The notes under the pieces were generated by a model. That model was given only the letters and a program-made list of their open reading frames with translations, was not told the origin of the DNA and did no database searches. Position numbers and translations under genes: made by a program. From Pseudonocardia kunmingensis (GTDB taxonomy: Bacteria; Actinomycetota; Actinomycetes; Mycobacteriales; Pseudonocardiaceae), in contig NZ_VFPA01000003.1 of NCBI RefSeq assembly GCF_006716445.1, positions 1 through 64,000 of the forward strand: 64,000 nucleotides of DNA, written 5' to 3'. Positions 17,069 through 25,439 of this stretch are shown one piece after another (position 1 is the first letter of the stretch; every line of letters starts with the position of its first letter).

Positions 17069-18139
17069 ATGACGACTCGCCAGCCGCCCTCGCCGTCGCT
17101 GATCGACGTGGCGCGGGCGGCGGGGGTCTCCACGGCCACCGCGGGCCGGGCGCTCGGCGGCTACGGGCAGGTCCGCGCCGGCACCCGCGAACGGGTGCTC
17201 ACCGCCGCGGCCGAGCTGGGGTACCGGACCAACGGCCTGGCCCGCAGCATGATCACCGGCAGCACGCAGACGATCGGCGTGGTGGTCACCGACGTCGCCA
17301 ACCCCTTCTTCGCCATCGCCCTGCGCGGCATCACCGACGTGGTCCAGCCTGCGGGCTTCGAGGTCCTGCTGGCCAACACCGCGGGCGCGCTCGTGGCCGA
17401 GCAACGCGCGCTCACCGTGATGTCGGAGAAGCGCGTCGACGGCGTGATCGTCGCCGCCGCGCAGCCCGCAGAAGGCGCCCACCTCGAGCACGCCATCGAG
17501 CTCGGCGTGCCGATCGTGCTCCTGGACCGGCAGGTCACCGGCGCGGCGGACGCCGACAGCATCACCATCGACAACGAGCACGCCGCCGCCGAGGCGGTGA
17601 CGCACCTGCTCGAGCTCGGCCACCGCCGGATCGGCGTGGTCACCGAAGCGGGCGAGCAGCTGCCCGCCCTGCTCGCCGCGGACGACCGGCCCGGGGGCGC
17701 GTTCCCGAGCGCGATGCGGCTGCGCGGCTACCTGGGCGCGCTCGGCGCCGCCGGTCTGGAGGTCGACGAGCACCTGATCGGCTCCGCGCGCTACGACCGG
17801 GACTCCGCCTACGACGCGACCACGCGCCTGCTCGACCTGGACGACCCGCCGACCGCCGTGCTGTGCACCGACAACGTGCTGGCCACCGGCGCGTTCCGCG
17901 CCGCCCAGGACCGCGGGCTCCGCATGCCCGAGCAGCTGTCGTTGATCGGGTTCGACGACGAGCCGTGGACCACGCTCGTCCGCCCCGAACTGACCATCGT
18001 GGAGCAGCCGACCTACGAGCTCGGCACGCGAGCAGGCCAGCAGCTGCTCGACCGGATCACCGGCGGCCGCGAGCGCCGCACGAACCACGTGCAGCTGCGG
18101 GCGAAGCTGGTCGTCCGCGGGTCGACCGGACCCGTCTGA
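17069..18139 (+). CDS. LacI-family transcriptional regulator
   Basis: 356 residues. The N-terminal helix-turn-helix SLIDVARAAGVSTATAGRALGG is at residues about 10-31, followed by the hinge RSMITGSTQTIGVVV and a periplasmic-binding-protein-like effector domain (VVTDVANPFFAIALRGI, FDDEPWTTLVRPELTIVEQP near the end). It is divergent from the hydantoinase operon, so it probably represses that operon until the amide substrate or a breakdown product binds. The ATG start is preceded by CCGGGGGG. Confidence 0.9.
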   Translation: MTTRQPPSPSLIDVARAAGVSTATAGRALGGYGQVRAGTRERVLTAAAELGYRTNGLARSMITGSTQTIGVVVTDVANPFFAIALRGITDVVQPAGFEVLLANTAGALVAEQRALTVMSEKRVDGVIVAAAQPAEGAHLEHAIELGVPIVLLDRQVTGAADADSITIDNEHAAAEAVTHLLELGHRRIGVVTEAGEQLPALLAADDRPGGAFPSAMRLRGYLGALGAAGLEVDEHLIGSARYDRDSAYDATTRLLDLDDPPTAVLCTDNVLATGAFRAAQDRGLRMPEQLSLIGFDDEPWTTLVRPELTIVEQPTYELGTRAGQQLLDRITGGRERRTNHVQLRAKLVVRGSTGPV

Positions 18140-18142
18140 CGC

Positions 18143-18616
18143 TCAGTCCGGCGCCACGGACCGGCTGTAGACGATGAAGCCGGGCCGGTCGGCCACCGCG
18201 TCGTAGAGCACGCGTGCGCGCTGGTTGGACTCGTGCGTGTGCCAGTAGACCCCCTGCGCCCCGCCGGCGCGGGCCCGCTCGGTGACCCCGGCGATCAGCG
18301 CCCGGCCCACGCCCTGCCCGCGCGCGGCCGGGCTGGTGAACAGGTCCTGCAGGTAGCAGTTGGGCGCGATCGCGGTCGTGCTGCGGTGGAAGAGGTAGTG
18401 CGCGAGCCCGTGCAGCTCCCCCGCCCGCTCCGCGACCAGCGCGTGGACCGGCTCGTAGGCGTCGAAGAACCGCTGCCACGTCACCTCGGTGACGTTCCGG
18501 GGCAGCGCCGTCGGACCGGAGCGCCCGTAGAAGGCGTTGTAGCCGTCCCAGAGCGGGAGCCATCGGTCGAGGTCCTCGCGTTCGACGGCGCGCACGAGGA
18601 TGTCGGGGGAAGCCAC
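18143..18616 (-). CDS. GNAT-family N-acetyltransferase
   Basis: 157 residues. The acetyl-CoA loop is visible as LFTSPAARGQGVGRALI (R/Q-x-x-G-x-G/A pattern), preceded by the beta4 strand and followed by the helix ERARAGGAQGVYWHTHESNQRARVLYDAV, a typical GNAT C-terminus. The GTG start gives VASPDILVRAVEREDLDRWLPLW, the usual beta1-alpha1. It is convergent with lacI (3-bp gap). The substrate is unknown; GNATs of this length act on amines of antibiotics, polyamines or protein N-termini. Confidence 0.82.
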   Translation of the reverse strand: MASPDILVRAVEREDLDRWLPLWDGYNAFYGRSGPTALPRNVTEVTWQRFFDAYEPVHALVAERAGELHGLAHYLFHRSTTAIAPNCYLQDLFTSPAARGQGVGRALIAGVTERARAGGAQGVYWHTHESNQRARVLYDAVADRPGFIVYSRSVAPD

Positions 18617-18660
18617 GGCCCGATCATGGCACCGCGGGCCGCGTCGCGGGGGCCGCGCGG

Positions 18661-19518
18661 TCAGGCCAGCCGGGCGATCTCCTCGGCGACCCGCTCCGGC
18701 CGGTGCGCGTGGAGATCGTGATCGCCACCGTGGAACTCCACGAGCTCCGCGTGCGCCAGGGCCTCGGCCGCCTCGGTGAGCTGCTCGCGCTTGCGCGCCG
18801 GCGTGGCGTCGCCGGTGGCCGCGAGCAGCAGCACGGGGCAGCGCACCAGCGGGTAGAGGCCCCGCGGCCGGTGCCGGAGCATGCTGCCGATGATCGCGCG
18901 GTGGCGCTCGCGTTCCAGGCGCGGCGTCACGCTGCCGTCGGCCCGCTCGCGGAGGTTGCCCAGGGCGCCCTCGACCGCGTCGGGCGACCAGTCCGGGTGC
19001 CCGGCGCGCAGGCCGGCGCGCACCGCCGTCAGGGGCACGCCGTCGAACCGCGGCGGTGCCAGCACCGACCACGCCGCGTCGAGGTCGCGGAACTGGTCAC
19101 CGAGGTGCAACCACCCCCCGTCGACGAGCGCGAGCCCGTGCACGAGCCCGGGACGGTCGGCGGCGAGCTGGAGCGCGACGTTGCCGCCCCATGCGTGCCC
19201 CGCGACCACCGGCGCGGTCCACCCGAGGTCCGCGCAGACCGCCGCGAGGTCCTCCGACGCCACGCGCGTGGGGTCGGTCGGGGCCGCGTCGAGGTCCTCG
19301 GTGTCGGTGTCCGGCACGTCCGCGGACGAGCCGTGGCCCCGCAGGTCCACGGCCACCACCGGGTGACCGGCCTCGGCGAGCCGCGCGGCGACGCCGTCCC
19401 ACAGCCGGGCGTTGGACGACAGGCCGTGCACCACCAGCACCGGCCGCCCGCGGCCACCGCGCCACGAGCGCGCACCCAGCCCCACCGGTCCGACCGTGGT
19501 CTCCTCGGGCATCAGCAC
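18661..19518 (-). CDS. Alpha/beta-hydrolase fold protein lacking the canonical nucleophile
   Basis: 285 residues with a full alpha/beta-hydrolase core: oxyanion-hole segment VLVVHGLSSNARLWDGV, strand VVAVDLRGHGSS, the nucleophile-elbow VVAGHAWGGNVALQLA, and a C-terminal His region FHGGDHDLHAHRPERV. At the elbow the family has G-H-S/D/C-x-G, but here the centre residue is Ala (about residue 109, codon GCA). The acid Asp (LLAATGDAT region) and His seem present. It may be an inactive or cofactor-independent lyase-like member, or bind a ligand. An ATG six bases downstream of the GTG used here is an alternative start. Confidence 0.75.
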   Translation of the reverse strand: MLMPEETTVGPVGLGARSWRGGRGRPVLVVHGLSSNARLWDGVAARLAEAGHPVVAVDLRGHGSSADVPDTDTEDLDAAPTDPTRVASEDLAAVCADLGWTAPVVAGHAWGGNVALQLAADRPGLVHGLALVDGGWLHLGDQFRDLDAAWSVLAPPRFDGVPLTAVRAGLRAGHPDWSPDAVEGALGNLRERADGSVTPRLERERHRAIIGSMLRHRPRGLYPLVRCPVLLLAATGDATPARKREQLTEAAEALAHAELVEFHGGDHDLHAHRPERVAEEIARLA

Positions 19519-19680
19519 CGCCGGAGCCTAGTGCGGTGACCACACACGCTCGCCGGGTCCGCCCGTCCCGACGAGCGGAGGGGGCGTCGTGATCACCGTG
19601 ACCGGTACGCCGATGTCCCTGGCGCAGCGATGATGCGCTGTTCGGACTGATCTTCACCGGCCACGGCGCCGCCCGGACCT

Positions 19681-19725
19681 CGACGGCACACACCCCGTGG
19701 ACTCGGCACACATCGCGGGCAGTGG
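19681..19725. repeat. Dispersed GGCACACA-type intergenic repeat, copy 1
   Basis: The 265-bp gap between the CynX-type MFS gene end (19784) and the hydrolase start holds no gene. Within it, a stretch of about 29 bases built as GGCACACA - TGGACTC - GCACACA matches, with three or four mismatches, the reverse complement of a sequence at about 37262-37294. Both copies are intergenic and next to gene ends. Confidence 0.5.
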
Positions 19726-19783
19726 GTGCGGCCTCCATCCGATCTGTGCGGTCCGCGGCCGCGGTTCACAGCCGCCGCCCGGG

Positions 19784-21034
19784 TCAGACGTACCGCGGCC
19801 GGCCGACGACCCAGCCCAGCACGATCTCGAACGCCAGCACCACGACCAGCATCCACAGCGAGACCGCCCAGCCGCCGGTGGCGCCGTGCAGCACACCGAA
19901 CAGGAGCGGGCCGACCGAGCTGAGGAGGTAGCCGATGCTCTGCGCCATCGCGGAGAGGCTCGCGGTGTCCGCGGCGTTGCGGGTGCGCAGCGCGATCACC
20001 CCGAGCCCCAGCGGGAACACCCCCATCCCGATGCCGAGCAGGAGCGTCCACGCCCACGGTGCGGCGTTCGGGGCGAGGATCAGCCCGAACACGCCGATCA
20101 TGCTGACCGAGGCCAGGCCGCTGATCCACCCCGACTGCGAGCGCCGGGCCAGCACGATCGGCGGCAGGATCAGGCTGATCGGGATGCCGATGAGGTTGAT
20201 CACCGCGAGCATCAGCCCGGCCTCGGTGCGCGCGATGCCCCCGCTGACGAACAGCTCGGCCAGCCAGCCCATCGTCACGTAGGCGAACAGCGCCTGCAGC
20301 CCGAAGAAGCCGGTGACCGCCCAGGCCAGCGGGCTGCGCATGAGGTTGCGGCGGGCCGGCGCAGCGCCCCCGACGGTGGCCCCGGCCGGTTCGTGGCGCG
20401 CGGCGCGCCCCCACAGCACCAGCGCGGCCAGCGCCAGCGCGGCCCACGCGGCCACCGCCCCGCGCCACCCGCCGAGCAGCTGCTCCAGCGGCGGCGTCAG
20501 CGCGGCGGCGAGCCCCCCACCCGCGGCGAGGGACGCGGTGTAGATGCCGGTGACGCGGCCGACCTGCCCGGGGAAGGACTCCTTGACCACCACCGGGATC
20601 AGCACGTTGCCGATCGCGATCCCGGCGGTGGCGACGAGCGTGCCGCCGAGCACGACCCACGGCCCGTCCAGCACCCGCAGCAGCAGCCCGACGGTGAGCA
20701 CGGCCAGCGACAGCCCGACCGCGCGCGCCATCCCGAATCGGCGTCCGAGGGCGGGGGCGGCCAGCGCCGCGAGCCCGAAGCAGAGGGTGGGGACGGCGGT
20801 GAGCATGCTGGCCCAGAGCGCGGACGCGCCCAGGTCGGCACGCACCTCTCCGAGCACCGCGGCCATGCTCGTGACCGCGGGACGCAGGTTCATGGCGGCC
20901 AGCGCGACCCCGACGACCAGCAGCGGCGTACCCAGCAGCGCGGTGTGCCGGGCGCGCTGCACGGCTTCCGCTGCGCCGATACCGACCAAGGCCTCCGTGT
21001 CGGCCCGCGCCGACGTCACCCGCTCCGTCCCCAT
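19784..21034 (-). CDS. MFS transporter, CynX/NimT (cyanate/nitroimidazole) family
   Basis: 416 residues with 12 predicted helices. LGTPLLVVGVALAAMNLRPAVTSMAAVLGEVRADLG is the conserved first helix with the NLRP motif of CynX-type proteins. The middle segment TAGIAIGNVLIPVVVKESFPGQVGRVTGIYTASL is the family signature (GNVLIP, FP.....TG.Y). Characterised relatives carry cyanate or export 2-nitroimidazole. The ATG lies 48 bases from the divergent GntR gene, suggesting that regulator controls it. Confidence 0.88.
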   Translation of the reverse strand: MGTERVTSARADTEALVGIGAAEAVQRARHTALLGTPLLVVGVALAAMNLRPAVTSMAAVLGEVRADLGASALWASMLTAVPTLCFGLAALAAPALGRRFGMARAVGLSLAVLTVGLLLRVLDGPWVVLGGTLVATAGIAIGNVLIPVVVKESFPGQVGRVTGIYTASLAAGGGLAAALTPPLEQLLGGWRGAVAAWAALALAALVLWGRAARHEPAGATVGGAAPARRNLMRSPLAWAVTGFFGLQALFAYVTMGWLAELFVSGGIARTEAGLMLAVINLIGIPISLILPPIVLARRSQSGWISGLASVSMIGVFGLILAPNAAPWAWTLLLGIGMGVFPLGLGVIALRTRNAADTASLSAMAQSIGYLLSSVGPLLFGVLHGATGGWAVSLWMLVVVLAFEIVLGWVVGRPRYV

Positions 21035-21082
21035 TTCAGCTATGGTCGCATACGTAGGATGTTCGGATGATGGGATGCGCCG

Positions 21083-21751
21083 GTGCCTCTGATCACACCT
21101 CGCCGCACCGGACTGGTCGAGCAGGTCATCGACCAGCTGCGGGCCACGATCGCCTCCGGCGAGTGGCCGGTCGGCGGCCGCATCCCGCCGGAGACGGAGC
21201 TCGCCGCCGCCCTCGACGTCGGGCGCAACACCGTCCGGGAAGCCGTGCGCGCCCTCGCCCACGCCGGCCTGCTGGAGGTGCGCCAGGGCGACGGCACGTT
21301 CGTGCGCGCCACCACCGAGCTGTCCGGGGCGCTGCGCAAGCTGTGCGGCCCCGAGCTGCGGGAGGCGCTGGAGGTCCGTCGCGTGCTGGAGGTCGACGCC
21401 GCCCGCCTCGCCGCCGCCCGCCGCACCGACGACGACCTTGCCGCCCTGCACGCAGCGCTGGCCGAGCGCAACGCCGCCGTGCACGACCAGGACGTGGAGC
21501 GCGCCGTCCGCACCGACACCGCGTTCCACCAGGTGGTCGTCCAGTGCGCGCACAACGCGCTGCTCGCCGAGCTCTACCGCGGGGTGGCCGAGGTGGTCGC
21601 CCGCAGCGTCGCCACCACGATGCCGGACGGCCTGGACAAGCAGGACGAGATCTCCCACGACGGGCTGGTGGAGGCGATCGCGGCGCAGGACGTGGAGCGG
21701 GCGGCGCGGGAGGCCGGGGACTTTCTCAACCGGCTGCTCGACCGGCAGTGA
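21083..21751 (+). CDS. GntR-family regulator, FadR/FCD subclass
   Basis: 222 residues. The winged-helix domain begins LVEQVIDQLRATIASGEWPVGGRIPPETELAAALDVGRNTVREAVRALAHAGLLEVRQGDGTFV, a textbook GntR pattern. The remaining 150 residues form the all-helical FCD effector domain, with Asp/His metal ligands in RTDTAFHQVVV and SHDGLVEAI. It starts with GTG, 48 bp from the divergent CynX-type exporter, its probable target. The short region between them carries a partly symmetric ATACGTAGGATGTTCGGATG stretch that could be the operator. Confidence 0.9.
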   Translation: MPLITPRRTGLVEQVIDQLRATIASGEWPVGGRIPPETELAAALDVGRNTVREAVRALAHAGLLEVRQGDGTFVRATTELSGALRKLCGPELREALEVRRVLEVDAARLAAARRTDDDLAALHAALAERNAAVHDQDVERAVRTDTAFHQVVVQCAHNALLAELYRGVAEVVARSVATTMPDGLDKQDEISHDGLVEAIAAQDVERAAREAGDFLNRLLDRQ

Positions 21752-21755
21752 CGGC

Positions 21756-22091
21756 TCAGGCCCGCCCCCACAGCGCGGCGTTCTCGCCCTCGGTGCGTCG
21801 GTAGTCGTCCTCCATCGCCTGGAGCGCATCCCGGATCCGGAGCAACTCCGCCTCCAGGGCGACCATCGCGGCGTACGGGCCGTCGGGGGCGTCCATCACC
21901 TTGCGGTTGTAGGTGCCGGCGACCTCGGCGCTGATGGGGTCGCCGAGCCAGGGTTCGGGGATGTAGCCGTCCTGCCGAAGTCGGACAAGATGGGGCCTAA
22001 GCTCAGCGAGCGCATCATCGAACGCCGCGCGAACCGTCGGGATCGATGACAGCTCGATCCGCAGAGTGGCGGGTGGGAACTGTCCGGGCAT
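21756..22091 (-). CDS. 111-residue helical protein, cassette copy 1
   Basis: Not recognised by name. It is predicted almost wholly alpha-helical, with a conserved centre EPWLGDP(I/V)SAEVA and a C-terminal helix ending MEDDYRRTEGENAALWGRA. A second 111-residue protein at 25775-26110 is about 65% identical and ends in the same residues. Both genes lie downstream of a DUF3558 lipoprotein gene on the same strand. Size and helical make-up resemble the small WXG/PE-like partners of type VII secretion often found beside DUF3558 genes in Pseudonocardiales; that is inference. The ATG is supported by GAGGAGGG. A 22-bp conserved element lies about 75 bases upstream. Confidence 0.75.
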   Translation of the reverse strand: MPGQFPPATLRIELSSIPTVRAAFDDALAELRPHLVRLRQDGYIPEPWLGDPISAEVAGTYNRKVMDAPDGPYAAMVALEAELLRIRDALQAMEDDYRRTEGENAALWGRA

Positions 22092-22165
22092 GCGCCCTCC
22101 TCAGACGGGCACCAGGTCGATCCGAGCGTAAGGCCACGTCGAACTCCGAAGGCCGGATACGACCG

Positions 22166-22187
22166 AATCGTTCGCAATCGTGAACGC
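22166..22187 (-). promoter_or_regulatory. Conserved 22-bp palindromic element, copy 1
   Basis: Core CGTTCGCAATCGTGAACG (plus strand), flanked by AAT and C. It shares 18 or more of 22 bases with copies at 26189-26209 and 46373-46394. CGTTCGC and GTGAACG are imperfect inverted halves. It sits between the DUF3558 stop and the helical-protein start; 35 bases further along the minus strand is TACGCT, a possible -10 hexamer. It is a candidate activator site. Confidence 0.6.
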
Positions 22188-22204
22188 CTTGACTCCGAAG
22201 CGGC

Positions 22205-22786
22205 TCAGCGCGCCAGCAGGGTCATCATCACCTCCGCCGCGACGACCTCTGCGTCCTCGCACAACTGGGGCTGAGGAATGGGCGGCTGCCGTCCACCGGT
22301 CGCGAACTGCACGTCCAGCAGTTGACCCGGCGCCACGTCGACGACAACTGTGCAGTAGTCCGCGAACCGGGTCGGGATCGCCAACACCGCCGGAAAGCCG
22401 CGCACAACGGTTGGTCGGATCTCAGCTGCCAGCTGACCCGAGGTGAACCTCTCGATCCCCACGCTAGTCACGAGGCTCACGCCCGCCGTCACCGCTCTGG
22501 GCGTGAACCCGCCGATCGTGCAAAGCGGCACCTCGGCGCCTTCATACAAACTCACCGGGCTTTGTGTCGACACCGGGCGAGCGTCCAACCCCAACTCCGC
22601 CCGCTGCTCCTCGGTCAACAACGAACACGGGTCGACCCCGTCCAGCCGCACCTCCCGCGGCCGCGGCGGCAACTCGACCTGCCCCTGCTCAGGCGGCGGG
22701 GCGGGCGCCGGCGGCTCCTCCACACCGCAGGCCGCGACCAGCACCCCGACCAGCACGGCCAGCACCGCGCCCCCCACCCGTCGCAC
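22205..22786 (-). CDS. DUF3558 lipoprotein, cassette copy 1
   Basis: 193 residues. The N-terminus VRRVGGAVLAVLVGVLVAACG is a lipoprotein signal with lipobox VAAC. After a Pro-rich linker comes PREVRLDGVDPCSLLTEEQRAELG, the first strand-helix of DUF3558 (the D-PCSLL motif), and Cys residues at PLCTIGG, YCTVVVDV and QLCEDAEVV are as in the family. It is predicted to be anchored outside the cell membrane; function unknown. The paralogue at 26235-26828 is about 60% identical. The GTG start is chosen because it aligns exactly with the paralogue. Each copy is followed by the 22-bp element and the helical-protein gene. Confidence 0.85.
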   Translation of the reverse strand: MRRVGGAVLAVLVGVLVAACGVEEPPAPAPPPEQGQVELPPRPREVRLDGVDPCSLLTEEQRAELGLDARPVSTQSPVSLYEGAEVPLCTIGGFTPRAVTAGVSLVTSVGIERFTSGQLAAEIRPTVVRGFPAVLAIPTRFADYCTVVVDVAPGQLLDVQFATGGRQPPIPQPQLCEDAEVVAAEVMMTLLAR

Positions 22787-22923
22787 GACGAGGACGGTAG
22801 CGGCCCGATCACGCCGGGGACATCGATTCCGCGAACTGCGCGACCCGCACGGCACGGCGCATGGGCGCCGGCGACATCCCGACCACGGGTGATCGACCCG
22901 AGTCGCGCACGAGGGTCGTACGC

Positions 22924-23025
22924 GCAGCCCTGACGTGCGGCTCGCGCCGATCAGCCGGCAATGATCCGTCCGAGCCGTCCAGTAGCGCCGTGCCGGCAGC
23001 CCTTGCGTGCGGATCGGGACGATCA
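22924..23025 (+). repeat. Two copies of the GCAGCC...TGCGG...GATCA intergenic repeat
   Basis: 22924-22953 and 22996-23025 share the frame GCAGCCCT, CGTGCGG, TCG and CGATCA at identical spacing, with 7 differences in 30 bases. Three further relatives lie between 37044 and 37188. All known copies are intergenic. Confidence 0.6.
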
Positions 23026-23232
23026 CCGGAAGCGGGCCCGTTCCGATGCTCCTCCGCCGGGTGCGGGCTCGCTCCGTGTCCGAGTCGTCATCGGCTTCCA
23101 CCGGCGAAACGTCCGACCGAGCAGGGCCACCGGCGCACGCCGAAGGTGCGGTGATCGGCGTTCGAGTGCACCCACTGCTGCCTGACCGACCGTGAGTGCA
23201 CTCAACCGGCGATCTTGATCCGCCGCGCGGCC

Positions 23233-23305
23233 GGCTCGCGCACGCTCCTTCTCGGTTCATGCTCCCGCTCGACGGGGAGCGTGCGCCCACACGTGTGCGC
23301 GAGCC
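23233..23305. terminator. Long imperfect inverted repeat downstream of the TerD-type gene
   Basis: The arm GGCTCGCGCACGCTCC (23233-23248) is matched by GGAGCGTGCGC (23276-23286) and GCGCGAGCC (23297-23305), giving a stem of 11 and then 9 base pairs with an internal bulge of about 10. It begins 115 bases beyond the stop of the minus-strand TerD-type gene. A factor-independent terminator or structured 3' end is plausible; there is no T-run. Confidence 0.4.
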
Positions 23306-23420
23306 GTCCGATCACCGATCGCCTGCGCGCGCCGCCCCCGCAACGCGCCCGGCCTCGCGACGCCGGACCGGTGCCTCGGCCGTGAGAGCGGTCGTGAGAG
23401 CGGTCGTCGAAAATGTCGTT

Positions 23421-24704
23421 TCAGCGGTCGGGGCAGCGACCGCTGTAGCGGTCGAGCCCCTGCCCCTTGCGCTTTTTGCTCTGGCCGCGCGGCCCGCCCT
23501 TCGCCGCCCGCACCCAGGTGCCGGACGTCGTGAGCAGCGGCATGCGTTCGTCGAAGGCCCTGCTGTAGCGGGTCTCGCCGTCGACCGTGAGCACGCCGTC
23601 GCGGACGTCGATGTGGGCGACGGTCGCCCAGAACGAGTTCTTGCTGTTGCCGACGTGGGCGACGATCTCGTCGGCGTCCGGACCAGGGAGCCCGTCCGCG
23701 CCGGCGCGGCCGTAGCGGATGACGACCCGCGGGCGGCCGAACGTGTCGATGGCACCGCCGCCGTTGTCGACGCTCTGGTAGACGTTGACCAGCAGGTCGC
23801 CGTTCTCCGTCGGGCGCACGTGCACCTGCTCGGCGGCGGGCGCGTTGCCGCGGCCCGGGCCCTGGCTGTCGCCGCCGTGGCGGATGAACGGCCAGACGTC
23901 GAGGTCGCCCTGGTGCCCGCGCTCCCCGCTGATCACGACGTAGTCGCCGGTCTCCTCGTTGCGGCAGAGGAAGTAGACGTCCAGGTCGCCGCGGCCGTAC
24001 TTCGTGACCTTGCCGTCGCGGTCGTACTTGGCGCCGCGCCCGTCCCACTCCAGGCCGACGGTGAGCACCCAGCCGGGCTCGCCGCGGCTCTTGCGCAGGT
24101 CGATGCGCGCGGTCTTGTCGGGCGAGTCCTTGGTGAGGACCACCGAGACCTTCTGCATGTTCACGGCGGGAGCCCTGGCGGGCGCGGGAGCCGGGGGCGG
24201 TGCGGGTTCGTCGGCCACGTCGATGCCGTGGTCCACCGCGAACGCCGCGAGGCCCTGGTCGTAGCCCTGGCCGATCGCGTCGAGCTTCCACCCGCCCGCC
24301 CGCCGGTAGAAGGCCACCATCTGCAGCACGGTCTCGGCCGCCAGCCCGGGCGGCTCGAAGCGCAGCGCCCGGCCGTCGTCGCCGCGCACCGTGACGACGA
24401 GGTCGCGCACGTCGGAGAAGCGCGCCCCCTGCGCCTCGGTGCTGCCCGCGACGAGCACGCGGTCCACGTCGCCGGGCACCTTCGCGAGGTCGACGGTGAT
24501 CGCGCCGCCCGCGTCCAGCTCGACGCCGTCGTGGCTGGGGTTGTTGTAGAAGACGAGGTCCTCGTCGCTGCGGACCTTCCCGTCCGCGCCCAGCAGGACC
24601 GCCGTGACGTCCACCGCCCCGGCCGACGACGGCGCGGTGCCGACGTCCACGACGTACCGGGTGGCGCCGAGCGTGGTCTTCGAACCCTTGGGCAGCTCCG
24701 GCAC
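23421..24704 (-). CDS. TerD-family stress/tellurite protein with a second C-terminal beta domain
   Basis: 427 residues. The N-terminal 160 residues are a TerD domain: LPKGSKTTLGATRYVVDVG, FYNNPSHDGVELDAGGAITVDLAKVPGDVDRVLVAGS, and the Ca-binding type YDQGLAAFAVDHGIDVADEP ending. A Pro/Ala linker (about 165-185) joins it to a second domain with QKVSVVLTKDSPDKTARIDLRK, GLEWDGRGAKYDRDGKV and LDVYFLCRNEETGDYVVISG, similar to the tellurium-resistance TerA/TerF-type domain. Such proteins bind Ca2+ and belong to membrane-linked stress and phage-response systems. The GTG start has GGAGG seven bases before it. No other ter genes are nearby. A low-complexity Arg/Lys tail ends the protein. Confidence 0.85.
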   Translation of the reverse strand: MPELPKGSKTTLGATRYVVDVGTAPSSAGAVDVTAVLLGADGKVRSDEDLVFYNNPSHDGVELDAGGAITVDLAKVPGDVDRVLVAGSTEAQGARFSDVRDLVVTVRGDDGRALRFEPPGLAAETVLQMVAFYRRAGGWKLDAIGQGYDQGLAAFAVDHGIDVADEPAPPPAPAPARAPAVNMQKVSVVLTKDSPDKTARIDLRKSRGEPGWVLTVGLEWDGRGAKYDRDGKVTKYGRGDLDVYFLCRNEETGDYVVISGERGHQGDLDVWPFIRHGGDSQGPGRGNAPAAEQVHVRPTENGDLLVNVYQSVDNGGGAIDTFGRPRVVIRYGRAGADGLPGPDADEIVAHVGNSKNSFWATVAHIDVRDGVLTVDGETRYSRAFDERMPLLTTSGTWVRAAKGGPRGQSKKRKGQGLDRYSGRCPDR

Positions 24705-24827
24705 GCGTCCTCCATCGGTGTCGATCCGGCCCCAGATCCTGCCAGGCGAGGAGCGATGAGTCCGGACCGCCATGGCGGTCTGTTACTCCACGCCACGCCG
24801 GTTGATCCGGCAGGAAGGAGGGCGGCC

Positions 24828-25385
24828 GTGCCGACCCACGAACCGACGTCCGAGCGCAACCTCGACGGATACGGGACGCCAACCATCGCATGGGCCCGCG
24901 TCCACGAGGCGCTCCACGCGCAGCCGAGCCAGGCCCCCGGAGCGGGCGTCCCGGCGCACCACACGCACTGGTTGACGACCACCAACCCGGACGGTTCGCC
25001 GCACGTGCGGCCGCTCGGGGTGATCAGCGTCGACGGCGTCTGGTACTTCACCTCGGGCCCCGGCACCCGCAAGTCGCGCAACATCGCCCGCGACCCGCGC
25101 TGCGCCGTCAGTGTGGCCACCAACGCCTTCGACCTCGTCGTCGAGGGATCGGCGGAACGGGTCGTCGACACCGGCGTGATCGAGACGGTCGCCGCCGCCT
25201 ACGCCGCTCACGGCTGGCCGGCGAGTGCCACCGACGATGGCGTGACGGCCGAGTTCAGCGCGCCTTCCGCGGGCCCGCCGCCATGGCACGTGTACCGGGT
25301 CGTCCCGTCGACGGTGTTCGCGCTGGGCACGGCGGAGCCGTACGGCGCGACCAGGTTCGACCTCGCGCCGACGACGAGCGGCTGA
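24828..25385 (+). CDS. Pyridoxamine 5'-phosphate oxidase-like flavin-binding protein
   Basis: 185 residues with the split-barrel fold of the PNPOx-like/F420 family: THWLTTTNPDGSPHVRPLGVISVDGVWYFTSGPGTRKSRNIARDPRCAVSVATNAFDLVVEGSAERV. The R-P-L strand and the T-S-x-x-x-x-K-x-x-N segment bind the FMN or F420 phosphate. The C-terminal HVYRVVPSTVFALGTAEPYGATRFDLA is usual for the actinobacterial subgroup. The GTG start is preceded by AGGAAGGAGG. It is divergent from the TerD-type gene, sharing a 123-bp promoter region. Confidence 0.87.
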   Translation: MPTHEPTSERNLDGYGTPTIAWARVHEALHAQPSQAPGAGVPAHHTHWLTTTNPDGSPHVRPLGVISVDGVWYFTSGPGTRKSRNIARDPRCAVSVATNAFDLVVEGSAERVVDTGVIETVAAAYAAHGWPASATDDGVTAEFSAPSAGPPPWHVYRVVPSTVFALGTAEPYGATRFDLAPTTSG

Positions 25386-25439
25386 CGCTGCCCGGCGCCG
25401 TCGGGCGCGTTCCGCGGAACGCACCCAACGCGCGATCTC

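Larger units (their letters stand above)
22787..23420. other. Gene-free 634-bp region with repeats
   Basis: No convincing coding sequence on either strand. It holds two copies of a 30-bp repeat (22924-22953 and 22996-23025), a long inverted repeat (23233-23305) and, near 23390, two direct copies of GTGAGAGCGGTC; the octamer AGCGGTCG recurs twice more just inside the terD end. Probably the promoter region of the DUF3558 gene plus the terminator region of the TerD-type gene. Confidence 0.6.

Noticed and set aside
22924..23025. A short CRISPR-like array from the two 30-bp repeats with a 42-bp spacer
   Set aside because: Only two units, imperfect, with related copies dispersed and inverted elsewhere, and no cas genes in the window.
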